Positions 47,101-52,640 of a stretch of 64,000 nucleotides of DNA are shown piece by piece (the first letter of the stretch is position 1; every line of letters starts with the position of its first letter). Both the position numbers and the translations under genes were made by a program. This DNA comes from Schistocephalus solidus. Its lineage: Eukaryota > Platyhelminthes > Cestoda > Diphyllobothriidea > Diphyllobothriidae. Location: positions 1-64,000 of the forward strand of contig WEDG01004594.1 of the NCBI GenBank assembly GCA_017591395.1, written 5' to 3'. The notes under the pieces were generated by a model. That model was not told where the DNA came from. It saw nothing but the letters and a program-made list of their open reading frames with translations, and made no database searches.

Positions 47101-48650
47101 CGTCCAAACATTTTTATCATTTCTATTGACTACTAAGATTATGTAGAAACACTATTAGCCCATGGTACGTCATGAACGGTTACCAGTGTAATTAGTGTTC
47201 GGGTTAAAAACGATTAAGGGTTGAAAAATAATATAGTTCAGAATGTGCCTCCCAAAAATTTCAATCTCGCTTCAGTTTTGGATGTCAACTGATATCCCAA
47301 AAAGAATGTGTCACTTTCCGCCCTAGCCCTTACATTAGTCACTGATTTCGATCAGAAGTTGCCAAAGTAACTGATTCGCTTGTTTCAAGCATGGAGGACG
47401 CTGTTGACGTATGCATAAATCAAAATGTAAGATTTTTCTGGCATTAGTATCTCCCGTTTTCTACGCCCACGCACCTCATTCTTCTTATCCAAAACTACGA
47501 GATATCTGGAGTTGAGTCTGGGCGTAATGACTGACAGGTCAGTGGCATACCTTCGTTATAAGAGAAGAAACCTGCTACTGTTAATTTCATCGTCCCTGCT
47601 CAATACTGCGCACACAGAGTGTAAACCCAGTCTTCCCCCAATCGGCATCCGTCATGGTTCCTGGCAGCATCATACACATACTCCTATAGCTAACAAAAGG
47701 TGCGGACCTTAAGATATAAGTGACTAGTAGGATTGTTTAGTTCCAAAGTTAGCAGATTCGTTTTAAATTTGTTGGTTATTTCAGGTCTCCTCGATACCTA
47801 TGATAACTCACCTCTCCACTTTTGTGGCAGAGCCAGCAAAAGGAGTCCAGATTCTTATTTTCAACCAAAGTGGTGTTTCTGCGAAGCCATGTGGTCTTGG
47901 AAACAAACACCTGTGGCTTCCGGGTCAACAGAGAACTGGATGAAGCGATATTGCCCGTATTAGAGGACAATGAAGTGCTGCTGTAGGAAAGGGTGGCAGT
48001 GGCGGAAAGCTGGAATTCGTCTGGGGTTGCAAGATGAGAATAATGATGAGAATGACGATGGTGGGGATCGTGATTGGTGGATGAGGACGACTTCGGTTTA
48101 TTTGCCGAAGCAATCAATTTGGAGCTGCGGCCCCGCCGTTTCGGAGAGCTGCCATCATTATGCCTCCCATAGACCTCCTGACCTCTGATCTTCGATCGAG
48201 CCTGTTTTTTTCTCCGACTTGTGACAGTACTGTCAGTATTAGCATCAAGGCTGACTGAGCGCCGTCTACGGCGACGGCTGTGGCGTCGGCTTTCAGTGAA
48301 ATCGCGGTCGTCACGCATAGCTGAAAGAGAGGACTGAACCGGAAGCGTTGTTTCCTCAGGGTTAGTGACACCCCTGGGTAGGGCGCCAGATAAGTGCTCT
48401 GATGTGGCAGGCGGCAAATGGCGTATATGTTGGTTGTCTGTGTTGTTTCCGGTTTGATCTTTATTGCTGCTATGCTCTGTGGTCACTATCTTGGTAGCAG
48501 CAACAGAAGACCGATTCTGAGTTGTAGCTACTGTCCCAGTGAAAACAGTTGCACCAGGACCAGTAGCAGCAGACTGTTCCATCTCGGTGGTCGTGCTAGA
48601 GGCGCCAAACAGACTGTAGTCCGCAGCGGTGGTAGTGATTCCAGAGTTGT
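12796..48650 (-). CDS. ZMYND8: ZMYND8-like chromatin reader, ten-exon model (5' end missing)
   Basis: I assembled this gene from ten minus-strand exons: 48650-47812, 45177-44965, 44710-44618, 43607-43514, 40140-39887, 32985-32477, 27618-27046, 17893-17745, 14096-13634 and 13524-12796. Reading phases agree at every junction except that exon 9 carries two extra bases. Domain order is PHD, bromodomain, CPQC zinc knuckle, PWWP, linker, coiled coil, MYND, which is the ZMYND8 (PRKCBP1) order. The PHD and MYND sequences look closer to ZMYND8 than to ZMYND11, judged from memory. Family members bind modified histone H3 and H4 tails in the nucleus and recruit co-repressor complexes through the MYND finger. 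Introns range from about 110 bp to 9.2 kb and are full of transposons. The initiator Met and promoter were not found and should lie above 48,650. The model has about 1,300 residues; human ZMYND8 has just under 1,200. Confidence 0.9.
13634..14096 (-). CDS. ZMYND8: ZMYND8-like exon 9: coiled coil, interrupted by two apparent single-base shifts
   Basis: The exon has a near-ideal acceptor (CTTTCCTTTTTCAG) and ends KRKQW/GTAGGT, the junction also found just before MYND in ZMYND8. It is 463 nt, two bases more than the flanking phases allow. The frame begins [12 protein letters not shown], shifts near a GGG run at 14,056-14,058 (CCC on the coding strand), continues as an acidic then basic segment, and shifts again at an AAAA run at 13,871-13,874. 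It then reads a coiled coil rich in Glu, Arg and Leu. Removing one base at each run restores one frame. The coiled coil preceding MYND is a family feature. Confidence 0.8.
14100..15649. other. Unassigned intronic sequence
   Basis: It lies in the intron between exons 8 and 9. Several plus-strand frames of 60-100 codons show no domain and no conserved pattern. Confidence 0.4.
15650..16115. repeat. Long inverted repeat built from two PLE 3' ends
   Basis: The left arm (ttcagaaggagatgcgatcg, atccggaacgtc-like block, agataagggtgatagagg) recurs inverted at 16,000-16,110 (cctctatcacccttatctgc, gagaatccggaacgtcagac). The inner parts also pair: gtagtggccacgcgata against tatcgcgtagccactat. Arms are roughly 190-200 bp around a loop of about 60 bp. 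The outer arm sequence equals the PLE tail at 12,600-12,690, so two PLE ends meet in opposite orientation. Confidence 0.8.
16116..16685. other. Unassigned AT-rich intronic sequence
   Basis: Two minus-strand frames of about 100 codons are AT-driven and match nothing I know. Confidence 0.4.
16690..17245 (-). repeat. R1 repeat, inverted copy
   Basis: Read on the minus strand it matches 5,990-6,420: the ccgtggcttggaaggttgcc unit, gtcagcccaatgtgtgtt, ggctccctcttaatgtggcc and gggatccgagccaggtgtgg. It begins inside the first unit, so it is 5' truncated. Confidence 0.8.
17330..17475 (+). repeat. R3 repeat, copy 2
   Basis: It contains tttgctaccaaatgagtaca and ends catactacttaagtagtc, a perfect palindrome around cttaag. 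Similar ends occur in the copies at 3.5 and 21.3 kb. Confidence 0.6.
17745..17893 (-). CDS. ZMYND8: ZMYND8-like exon 8: amphipathic helix before coiled coil
   Basis: The exon is bounded by GCTTTTCTCCTTAG and GTAAGTC, both strong sites. It encodes about 50 residues, including [20 protein letters not shown], predicted by eye as amphipathic helix. Entry with one base and exit with one base fit exon 7 and the acceptor of exon 9. There is no diagnostic motif, so membership of this gene is inferred from phase, strand and helical character. Confidence 0.7.
18166..18461 (-). mobile_element. Telomere-like MITE, shortened copy
   Basis: Ends attacttatataacccc / agacacggtaatagg and, at the right, ctgatgccatataagtcatc / attaccc are diverged forms of the MITE termini. 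The interior has many ccctaaccct-like words on the plus strand, so it is inverted relative to the 8.7-kb copy. Confidence 0.7.
18462..19146. other. Unassigned intronic sequence
   Basis: Nothing recognised between two MITE copies. Confidence 0.4.
19147..19496 (-). mobile_element. Telomere-like MITE, full copy
   Basis: The left end gggtaaggatgccttgtatg then gcggcc and gggacacgg pairs with the right end ccgtgtcctgtttaggcggc then catacaag. The interior (19,310-19,410) carries aaccct-like words on the plus strand. It is the clearest example of the terminal inverted repeats. Confidence 0.85.
19909..19938. repeat. Perfect 30-bp palindrome
   Basis: The half aacaatctactggta is followed at once by its reverse complement taccagtagattgtt. 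No repeated copy elsewhere was noticed. Confidence 0.9.
19940..20800. other. Unassigned intronic sequence
   Basis: Short frames only; nothing recognised. Confidence 0.4.
20805..20905 (-). repeat. R3-like repeat, inverted partial copy
   Basis: On the minus strand it reads attttctaccagctgagtat then gaagaagaatttg, similar to the R3 core. Confidence 0.4.
21150..21300 (+). repeat. R3 repeat, copy 3
   Basis: It contains ttggctaccaaataagtaca and ends aaatcatactacttaag. It lies directly before the large PLE at 21.3 kb. Confidence 0.55.
21330..22950 (+). mobile_element. Penelope-like retroelement with reverse transcriptase and GIY-YIG endonuclease
   Basis: A 383-codon frame from 21,318 carries a PLE reverse transcriptase: [52 protein letters not shown] and the catalytic [10 protein letters not shown] (YVDD at 21,834-21,845). 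After a shift at an A7 run (22,428-22,434) the frame reads [20 protein letters not shown] and RLHEHQ, the GIY-YIG core. A second shift near an A5 run (about 22,640) leads to [20 protein letters not shown] and the stop near 22,770. The N-terminal part is missing, so the copy is 5' truncated. Such elements insert by target-primed reverse transcription. It lies in intron 7 of the ZMYND8-like gene, opposite strand. Confidence 0.92.
22964..23054. repeat. (TA)n microsatellite
   Basis: About 45 uninterrupted TA units follow the 3' end of the PLE. Frames of alternating Ile-Tyr over it are artefacts. Confidence 0.97.
23055..23519. other. Unassigned intronic sequence
   Basis: Nothing recognised between the TA tract and an inverted PLE relic. 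Confidence 0.4.
23520..23705 (-). mobile_element. Penelope-like element, GIY-YIG relic on minus strand
   Basis: Without any start codon, the minus strand reads [20 protein letters not shown] and then [19 protein letters not shown]. This is the GIY-YIG endonuclease middle, with the YIG half intact. It is paralogous to 10,545-10,690 and 24,775-24,925 but inverted. Confidence 0.75.
24330..25310 (+). mobile_element. Penelope-like element, 3' remnant
   Basis: The frame at 24,567-24,764 ([20 protein letters not shown], then [14 protein letters not shown]) is the segment entering the GIY-YIG domain. [12 protein letters not shown] follows at about 24,777 and an [13 protein letters not shown] relic at 24,885-24,925. 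A 75-bp foreign insert at 24,957-25,032 interrupts it. The tail at 25,085-25,290 repeats that at 2,755-2,950. Confidence 0.78.
24957..25032. mobile_element. Short palindromic insert resembling an end of the 52.8-kb transposon
   Basis: It reads tatatcgaggcgataacgcg, aatagcgaattttcgctatt, agagccatcg and acatgtcattaatgacatgt. The first 60 bases match 52,845-52,905. It contains two palindromes, at 24,981-25,000 (nearly perfect) and 25,011-25,030 (perfect). It sits inside PLE sequence, so it was inserted later. Confidence 0.65.
25320..27045. other. Unassigned intronic sequence
   Basis: A minus-strand frame at 26,640-26,287 (117 codons, with a CFKC pair) was not recognised and has no clear splice sites. 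Nothing else found. Confidence 0.4.
27046..27618 (-). CDS. ZMYND8: ZMYND8-like exon 7: disordered linker with nuclear localisation-like motif
   Basis: The acceptor CACATTTTCCGCAG is strong and gives the single base needed to complete the codon left by exon 6. The 190 residues are rich in Ala, Ser, Thr and Pro and contain PPAKRIRCR, a basic cluster like a nuclear signal. No domain is recognised; assignment rests on phase, strand and position. The proposed donor is TTAGG/GTACGG, a weak site chosen because it leaves the two bases exon 8 needs. Without splicing the frame stops within three codons, so an alternative end is possible here. Confidence 0.7.
27625..28160. other. Unassigned intronic sequence
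   Basis: Nothing recognised just upstream of exon 7. Confidence 0.4.
28161..28705 (+). repeat. Duplicated block with (AT)n inside
   Basis: A block around gttcattgatattttgggtc to attattttcccgat recurs at about 28,438-28,540, and the block tagctagtatctatgtcgga to gtctttgtcatat occurs at 28,306-28,350 and again at 28,660-28,705. The two halves are therefore a diverged tandem duplication. The second copy holds about 110 extra bases (28,545-28,655) that resemble 33,560-33,650. Confidence 0.7.
28281..28307. repeat. (AT)n microsatellite
   Basis: Thirteen AT units inside the first copy of the duplicated block. Confidence 0.95.
28704..28720. repeat. Short (AT)n tract
   Basis: Eight AT units between the duplicated block and the fold-back element. 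Confidence 0.9.
28720..28912. mobile_element. Fold-back element with tRNA-like B box in the loop
   Basis: The left arm (aatgtggaaccgacaaagac, ccggaatggccattta, gtcatcagccagtcataccc) is followed by its near-exact reverse complement (gggtatgactgactgatgac, agaaatggccattccggtct, gtctttgtcggttccacatt). Arms are about 80 bp. The loop contains tgggttcgaatcccaggtg, which fits the RNA polymerase III B box GGTTCGAANCC. Related copies lie at 33.8, 42.1, 50.6 and 52.3 kb. Confidence 0.8.
28920..28996 (-). repeat. Block B repeat, inverted copy
   Basis: Read on the minus strand it gives atgttccgttgtgccctgga, then cagactagagccctcac and cgcatagcg. The same block occurs directly at 33,700-33,800, 50,540-50,640 and 52,527-52,640. 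It ends in the small palindrome ggaacataaatgttcc. Confidence 0.6.
29029..29115. repeat. (AT)n microsatellite
   Basis: About 43 AT units directly before PLE sequence. Ile-Tyr frames over it are artefacts. Confidence 0.97.
29120..29475 (+). mobile_element. Penelope-like element, reverse transcriptase N-terminal fragment
   Basis: [18 protein letters not shown] at about 29,207 and [20 protein letters not shown] then [18 protein letters not shown] are the first conserved blocks of a PLE reverse transcriptase. The frame stops being PLE-like near 29,475, where non-LTR sequence takes over. The copy therefore lacks its catalytic YVDD and endonuclease. Confidence 0.88.
29476..30740 (+). mobile_element. 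Non-LTR retrotransposon, 3' end with C2H2 zinc fingers
   Basis: From 29,476 the plus strand reads [19 protein letters not shown] and then [20 protein letters not shown], the C-terminal region after the reverse transcriptase in the element family seen at the left edge. It continues with a stop after ARMDDE, then [10 protein letters not shown] and a zinc-finger tail: [20 protein letters not shown] near 30,255 and [15 protein letters not shown] near 30,400. One earlier finger has CPSW in place of a CxxC pair. Frames change several times, so it is dead. Confidence 0.87.
30905..31750 (+). repeat. R1 repeat, full dimeric copy
   Basis: It follows the 5.7-kb copy over its length: cagtcagtccaatgtgtgtt, ggctccttcttaacgtgacc, gtcgtgtacttagtacgcgt, cgtggcttggaagattgcca and gatccgagccaggtgtggtg. 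It extends about 80 bases further at the 3' end. It follows the non-LTR 3' end by about 170 bases. Confidence 0.8.
31751..32476. other. Unassigned intronic sequence
   Basis: Short plus-strand frames only; nothing recognised before exon 6. Confidence 0.4.
32477..32985 (-). CDS. ZMYND8: ZMYND8-like exon 6: PWWP domain and Ser-rich linker
   Basis: The exon starts after CCTTTTAAG and ends at TATGG/GTAAGT with two bases of a codon. [18 protein letters not shown] at the start is the PWWP signature (here FPCWPA), followed by [12 protein letters not shown]. The middle is a Ser/Arg/Gln-rich linker. A helical segment, [19 protein letters not shown], matches the helix that closes the ZMYND8 PWWP module. 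In the family this domain binds DNA and methylated histone tails next to the PHD-bromodomain unit. Confidence 0.93.
33000..33555. other. Unassigned intronic sequence
   Basis: Nothing recognised. Confidence 0.4.
33560..33860 (+). repeat. Composite repeat: duplicated-block relic, block B and fold-back arm
   Basis: 33,560-33,680 resembles 28,545-28,700 (gaaacacgcgtacgagcttt then tatctagcacc). 33,700-33,800 is block B (gttgtgccttggggctcaat). 33,800-33,850 matches the right arm of the fold-back element (gctaataagccagaaatagc then cattccggtctcc). Confidence 0.6.
33861..34770. other. Unassigned intronic sequence
   Basis: Nothing recognised. Confidence 0.4.
34775..34960 (+). mobile_element. Telomere-like MITE, internally deleted copy
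   Basis: It keeps ggacatgggaatag at the left and tacctatccccgtgcatgcg at the right, with only a short gagctagggtaattg interior. Confidence 0.55.
34961..36170. other. Unassigned intronic sequence
   Basis: The frames at 35,385-35,640 on both strands show no domain. Nothing else recognised. Confidence 0.4.
36175..36470 (-). repeat. R1 repeat, partial inverted copy
   Basis: It contains catgtatcccacagcacgat, taccgcactctctccttcct and gcggccggagccgcccctag, matching 16,700-16,970. Confidence 0.65.
36471..37315. other. Unassigned intronic sequence
   Basis: The frames at 36,812-37,254 are Lys/Gln/Thr-rich without a known domain. They may be PLE upstream debris. Confidence 0.35.
37320..37900 (+). mobile_element. 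Penelope-like element, GIY-YIG fragment (third lineage)
   Basis: The plus strand reads [20 protein letters not shown], then [20 protein letters not shown] and CKHIGRTQR, stop, [14 protein letters not shown]. This is the GIY-YIG endonuclease with its preceding linker, close in pattern to other platyhelminth PLEs. One in-frame stop splits the domain at about 37,692, and upstream frames shift. Confidence 0.85.
37901..39886. other. Mostly unassigned intronic sequence with a MITE trace at 38,430-38,590
   Basis: At 38,430-38,590 the words aataggtaccccatgtatgg, attcccgtatccagtcc and ggaatttagcgtaatatgga, then tattcccatatcctg, are diverged MITE ends. A minus-strand frame at 38,854-38,636 is helix-like but not recognised. 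Confidence 0.45.
39887..40140 (-). CDS. ZMYND8: ZMYND8-like exon 5: end of bromodomain and zinc knuckle with insertion
   Basis: The acceptor is a pyrimidine-rich tract ending CACCTAG and the donor is TGT/GTGAGT. The start [20 protein letters not shown] fits the last bromodomain helix. It is followed by CPQCYL, the first half of the zinc knuckle that precedes PWWP in ZMYND8. Where the family has about ten residues before the second Cys pair, this exon has about 45 extra residues rich in Pro, Leu and Ser, then RWFTKLC. The first Cys of the second pair appears as Thr, so the knuckle may not bind zinc normally. Phase 1 entry and phase 0 exit match the neighbouring exons. Confidence 0.88.
40536..40929 (+). 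mobile_element. Telomere-like MITE, full copy
   Basis: The left end ggtatggatgcattttacga then gcgcctacacaggacatgg pairs with the right end cctctgtcctattaagacga then tcatacaaggcatcccc. The interior (40,640-40,790) is full of ggctagggttaggg-like words. Same orientation as the 8.7-kb copy. Confidence 0.85.
40930..42084. other. Unassigned intronic sequence
   Basis: The frames at 41,679-42,020 on both strands have no known domain. Confidence 0.4.
42085..42312. mobile_element. Fold-back element with tRNA-like centre
   Basis: The left arm (gactggaatggccacttcta, catcagccagtcataacc) pairs with the right arm (gttgggtatgacgaactgac, caaaagtggccattccagtc). The centre, read on the minus strand, has gggttaggaggtcgaacttc and then cacgggttccagcccc, an A-box-like and B-box-like order as in tRNA-derived SINEs. 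Confidence 0.7.
42313..43513. other. Unassigned intronic sequence
   Basis: Palindromic ctacttaagtag words occur near 42,690 and 43,245, like the R3 terminus. No other content recognised. Confidence 0.4.
43514..43607 (-). CDS. ZMYND8: ZMYND8-like exon 4: bromodomain helices B-C with acetyl-lysine Asn
   Basis: This 94-nt exon starts after TTTATTTTCAG and ends before GTGAGC, leaving one base of a codon that exon 5 completes. The translation contains [18 protein letters not shown], a close match to the bromodomain segment ending in the conserved acetyl-lysine-binding Asn. The Asn is present as FN, so histone binding may be kept. A plus-strand reading frame covering the same bases is a shadow. 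Confidence 0.93.
43650..44610. other. Unassigned intronic sequence
   Basis: Intron between exons 3 and 4; nothing recognised. Confidence 0.4.
44618..44710 (-). CDS. ZMYND8: ZMYND8-like exon 3: bromodomain ZA region
   Basis: This 93-nt exon encodes 31 residues, opening AAAFREPVD and including [18 protein letters not shown]. The FREPV and HPMDL motifs are the hallmark of the bromodomain ZA loop. The acceptor is a long pyrimidine tract ending in TTTGTAG and the donor is CAG/GTTGTG; both are phase 0. The intron before it is only 254 bp. In the family this loop forms one wall of the acetyl-lysine pocket. Confidence 0.93.
44965..45177 (-). CDS. ZMYND8: ZMYND8-like exon 2: rest of PHD finger and start of bromodomain
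   Basis: The exon follows a TATTTCAG acceptor and ends at TGG/GTTAGT, both in phase 0, giving 71 codons. It supplies the remaining PHD ligands: [14 protein letters not shown] and then HWLCPECAE. Together with CWLC from the previous exon this completes a Cys4-His-Cys3 finger. After the finger, [20 protein letters not shown] aligns with the first bromodomain helix of ZMYND8. No start codon or long open frame marks the exon; it was found by translating the minus strand and matching the domain. Confidence 0.94.
45690..45800 (-). repeat. tRNA-like SINE head, degenerate
   Basis: On the minus strand, agcccgtggctcaatggtta then gagcacttgaattttgatc resembles a tRNA 5' half with a recognisable A box (TGGCTCAATGG). 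No clear B box follows, so it is a relic. Confidence 0.4.
46833..46914 (-). tRNA. tRNA-like sequence, probably pseudogene or SINE head
   Basis: The 82 bases start GGCCTCG and end CGAGGCC, a perfect 7-bp acceptor stem. The 3' part gtgagttcgggtcacac forms a T arm with four of five pairs and the TTCGGGT loop. The middle forms a long hairpin from gcttaag and cttaagc with a 12-base loop that does not fit a normal D or anticodon arm. I cannot name an anticodon. Confidence 0.4.
46920..47805. other. Unassigned intronic sequence
   Basis: Nothing recognised. Confidence 0.4.
47812..48650 (-). CDS. ZMYND8: ZMYND8-like exon 1 of model: basic N-terminal region and start of PHD finger
   Basis: The exon is open for 279 codons. 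Its acceptor is a strong pyrimidine tract ending in GAAG at 48,651-48,660, entered with two bases of a codon. It is rich in Ser, Thr and His, with a run of Arg around [14 protein letters not shown] and a second basic patch RRKKQARSK that look like nuclear localisation signals. It ends in [12 protein letters not shown], the first two zinc ligands of a PHD finger, followed by a GTGAGT donor in phase 0. An internal Met lies at 48,580-48,582, but the frame is open upstream of it, so I treat this as an internal exon. If it were the first coding exon, translation would start at that Met. Confidence 0.87.
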
Positions 48651-50430
48651 CTTCAGAGGGTAGAAAGAGTGAGTAGAAAGACTGGGTTTACATCCTGTGA
48701 TAACCAGGGAAGTTGAATAAAAAATTCAGAAACCACTTTGTCCTTCTTGCAATGGCGACCGGCACGTGCATACACACCCAGGAGCAGTGGAGCCTACGCG
48801 TAGCTGCAGTCACGCCGCAGTCAACTATGTGGACTAACTCATAAGCCAGATAGGACATGCCTAATGGAGTTAGGCAGCAAATTAGCGTGCTCGACACATG
48901 GACTCCGCGTGTGGTTTGCTGTAGTGAACGGGGCGCGGCAGGCGAAATGGCGATAGAAAAATAGTGCGGCTCTCGGGGAGGCCACTAATTCCCGTGCGTT
49001 GAAAATAGTGAGTCACCGTAGTCTAACCGGCCAAGATGTGCGTGTGTTTGTGTAGGAAGAGGTGAGGAAGAATGTGGAAACACTACGCTCATTAAACTTC
49101 TTGATCGGACAGGAGCGTGTATCTCACTTGACGTGAATACACGGGGGAGAGAGACTCCGCGGAAAGGCGTACTCGACGATAAAGGAACTGATGATGGTTG
49201 CGCGCTGTTTGAGATGTGCGGGTGGGAGATTGCACGGCACTGGTCAGGTCGGCTAACTTATATCTCAGCCCGCACGGTAAAGCGTGCATATAGCTTGACG
49301 CATACAGCAGAGAGGGACTGGTCGTATTGTCGCACGCGAGTATTTCGTCTTCACTAGGTTTGACTTGGACTTGTCACTAGTAATGTAGATGTGCTACCTC
49401 AAGAAATGTGAACCGATCAGAAAAACTTACTTAAGCAGGGGTTTAACATAAATTATTCTGCAGCATAATCTCCCGATATTTCAGACACGTAAGGATGCAG
49501 GCTTTTGACTGAGTTCCTTTTCGGTCGCCTACCAAAATTACCCTCTGTAAAAACGACTGGTTGAGAAGTATCAATTTTTCCATTTATTTACGATGCCCGT
49601 TTAAACTGAAGTATTTATACTAAATATATGGATAAAAATAGTCTTTTTTGCATTCAGTTGGTAGTAAATTGCGCCTTCTTCAAATGTTATACATATAGAA
49701 AGTGCATCTTTCGGGCATCGGGCAGGTCCAGCTCAGAGCTAGCGCTAAGTATCCTTCTTTTAGCATACCTGAGGCGCTATCTAACTAGCACGAAGTGACA
49801 ACACTCACGACGTGTAAGACTGTCTACTGACGAGATAACTTACAGGTTACAGTATTTTGTACTAAACATAACTTTTTTGGAAGCTTGTCAGGGGAAAATA
49901 GGAGACCCATTTGCAGTCAGGTCTATGCACGTCTCAGAAGCGCAAACTTGAGCGCAGCCTCGTCCGCCTCCACTTCTACCTCACATCCAAACAGGACGGG
50001 AGAGTGAGGTAGATGGTGCGCAGTCTTCCTTACTATAATTCAATTCACGCCCATGCCGTAATTCCGATTTCACCACAGTTGTGATCCCCATCGGAAGCAA
50101 CAAAAAAACTACCGGTTGTGGTGCTGACGTAATGCAAATCCAAAATTATCAACATGGAATCAAACGATGGGGTTCTCGAAAGGCTAACCTGGTGAGTCGA
50201 CTGTTAAGCCAGATCCCGGGGGTGTTGTAGGCGTTGTGGGCGTGTCATATACTCGAACCTATGGAGCAAAAAGGGGGCGTCTGCAGATTAACAAAATATC
50301 GCTTATGGACAGGAGGTGGCGTTAAGACACTGATTGGTAGTTACAAGGGTGGAAGTTCTTTTGGAGACAGAACTGGCAAAAATCCTTGCCTTGTCAACAA
50401 ACATGGGTCGGGTTTAGAGTAAACTCCTCA
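48651..50430. other. Unassigned, with an R3-like relic at 49,630-49,720
   Basis: This should hold or precede the N-terminal exon of the ZMYND8-like gene, but no exon could be supported. The minus strand at 49,630-49,720 reads gaaggcgcaatttactacca then actgaatgc, similar to R3. Confidence 0.4.
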
Positions 50431-50529
50431 TGGTACTCCACAGCAGCACGAACGGTATGTGAGTTCGACTTTGTTCCAAACCACCAGCACAGCAAATAAA
50501 AACAGAACCAAACATCACAATATTAGGCA

Positions 50530-50800
50530 GGCCCTCACCGGTCGGTTACGGTACTCTTTCGTCCTGTTGTGCGTTGGGGTCTCGATTTAGAGCCCCGTAG
50601 GCGGTCGCATAGCGACTGGTATTATATGCAGAGATTGCCGACGAAGACAAGGGAGACTAAAAGGGCCCCTGTGGGCTTAGTAGCTATAATCAGCCAGTCC
50701 TGCCAAACCCAGGTTTTCGCAACTGGAGGTTCAAACCCGCGACTCGTCGGTTCGGAGTCGAACGCTAGGTCATGCATTGCCATTCTCACAGAAAAACTGC
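50530..50800 (+). repeat. Block B plus fold-back-type tRNA-like repeat
   Basis: Block B (gttgtgcgttggggtctcga, ggcggtcgcatagcgactgg) at 50,540-50,640 is followed by gaagacaagggagactaaaa, taatcagccagtcctgcc and a tRNA-like centre with ggaggttcaaacccgcgac. The right arm is missing. Confidence 0.65.
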
Positions 50801-52345
50801 GCTAATTTATAACGTCTCAATAATGTTGGCTAGAATTCCGCCCAATCTGCCAAAGGGATGGACTAGATCAGTCGAGCGACTTCCAGCACACGTTGACCAA
50901 TCAAGGTCCAAGGACACACTGTTGTCGCAGCCAAAGGCGAGAGGCTATTGAGAACACGCTTGGCACACCAGACGGGACGCGCGTAGGTGCTTTTCGGTGA
51001 GAACAAATGACAATTTTTGAGAAGGTGGATATTCCTAACAGTCAGCTTTCGAAAGGACACTAAAAGGACAGATGTAAAAATAATTGGGGAATGGGCTGAT
51101 CTTAACACATTTAAGAGAGCTTTTTCTCATAACAAATATTTCCTTGAGGATAAGAAGATTGTTGGTATAAACTTTTGATATGGAGAGAGCGGTTACTACG
51201 GAAACAATAAAAAAATAAGATACAGCTTAAGTCATCTTCCATTTTTCTACTGAACGACTACAGTCATATCAATCAAGTCCTGAGAACCGAAGACTTCGGT
51301 TTGAAAAAGGCGTGTAGGGGACGAGCTAGCTTCAGGTTCATACAAAGTAGATTACCTAAATCATGAACTATATTAATATAAAGTTGAGTGGATGGTTCGG
51401 CATACATTAAATGTTGCGATTTTTGTTTGTTGAGCTGATTTCAGGCTCAGAAAGCCCCTTACTAAAGAATAATGCGTTTAAAATTTGTTTTATTGAAGGA
51501 AGACAGGCCAGATTTGGAAGATATCAGACGATTCCGGACATATACGTAATTTCGCACGCTGTTTAATATCACAGATCGAAACCTATAGCTTGGGTGCGTT
51601 GTGCTGCAAAAGAACAATAGTATATAGAAGAAGTTTCAAATAAAACCATTCTGGAACAAGAGAATCTGATCTTGCGTCAACAAAAATCAGGTGACGGCAT
51701 GCATGTGAAATCGAATAGTTTTTTTTAAGAAAGGAGGAGTTAATTCAATTTAAAAAATTACCTTTTGCAAAGTTTTGACATTTTTCGTCATGAAAAGTAG
51801 TAATAAACCTGTTTGATGGCATCCTGTTTTACTACGCCAAAAGTCGGAAGGCGTAAACCTTAAACACCCGCGACATGTCATCAATGTTCTGTGTCACGCC
51901 ATGCGATTACGATGGCAAAGCACTTCCTATAGGACGTTGGCTTTAAGTTCATACTGAAATTGGCAGCCGAAGGGCTGCCGTGCAAGTCATTGGCTCGTAT
52001 TTCCGATATTAGGCAGGTCACACTGAAGAATTGTTAATATAATGGTACCTAGAATAAAACGAGGTGGACTAAAACGGTTCATCCGCAAGCAGGACGACGA
52101 TCTGGTTCATCATACGATAAAGAAGTACCATTATAGGCCGCTTGGGACTAGTCATAGGAAGCATTTGTCAATGTTCTTTCGTGCATAAGTAGAAAAAGGA
52201 TTAATGAATTAGGCCTGCAGCAAAATGCTATGACAGCTATTTTTGAATAGAAGACTTATCACATTTTTTACCCAGGAGTATATTGATCACAGACTTTCAT
52301 TCTTGGATAGCACTTACTGTTGGATCGACTCCGAAGGTGGCCCAG
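50801..52345. other. Unassigned sequence
   Basis: Nothing recognised; a short hairpin ggcagccgaagggctgcc lies at about 51,962. Confidence 0.4.
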
Positions 52346-52349
52346 GAGG

Positions 52350-52640
52350 TCATGCCTGAAATGGCCACTTCTGGCTTATAAGCCGTCATCAGCCAGCCAG
52401 CCAGCCAGCCAGCCATACCCAACCCCAGGAGTGCACAACTGCGGTTGGAACCCTCGACCTGGTCAACGCCTTAACCCTTTTCCAAGAGCTCACTGTTCCG
52501 TCGGTTGCGATCGCGTACATTATCAATGATAGTGTGGCGCTCACCAACCAGGTTACGGAACGTGCTTGTTCCGTTGTGCTTTGCAGTTCAATCTAAAGCC
52601 CTTGCAGACAGGCGCATAATGACTAGTAGTGTATACAAAT
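52350..52640 (+). repeat. Fold-back-type repeat with (CAGC)n, followed by block B
   Basis: The left arm (aaatggccacttctggctta, gccgtcatcagccag) is expanded into about six CAGC/CAGCCAGC units at 52,388-52,413. The minus strand then has ggcgttgaccaggtcgaggg then ttccaacc, tRNA-like. Block B (gatagtgtggcgctcaccaa then gttccgttgtgctttg) follows at 52,527-52,640. Confidence 0.65.
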
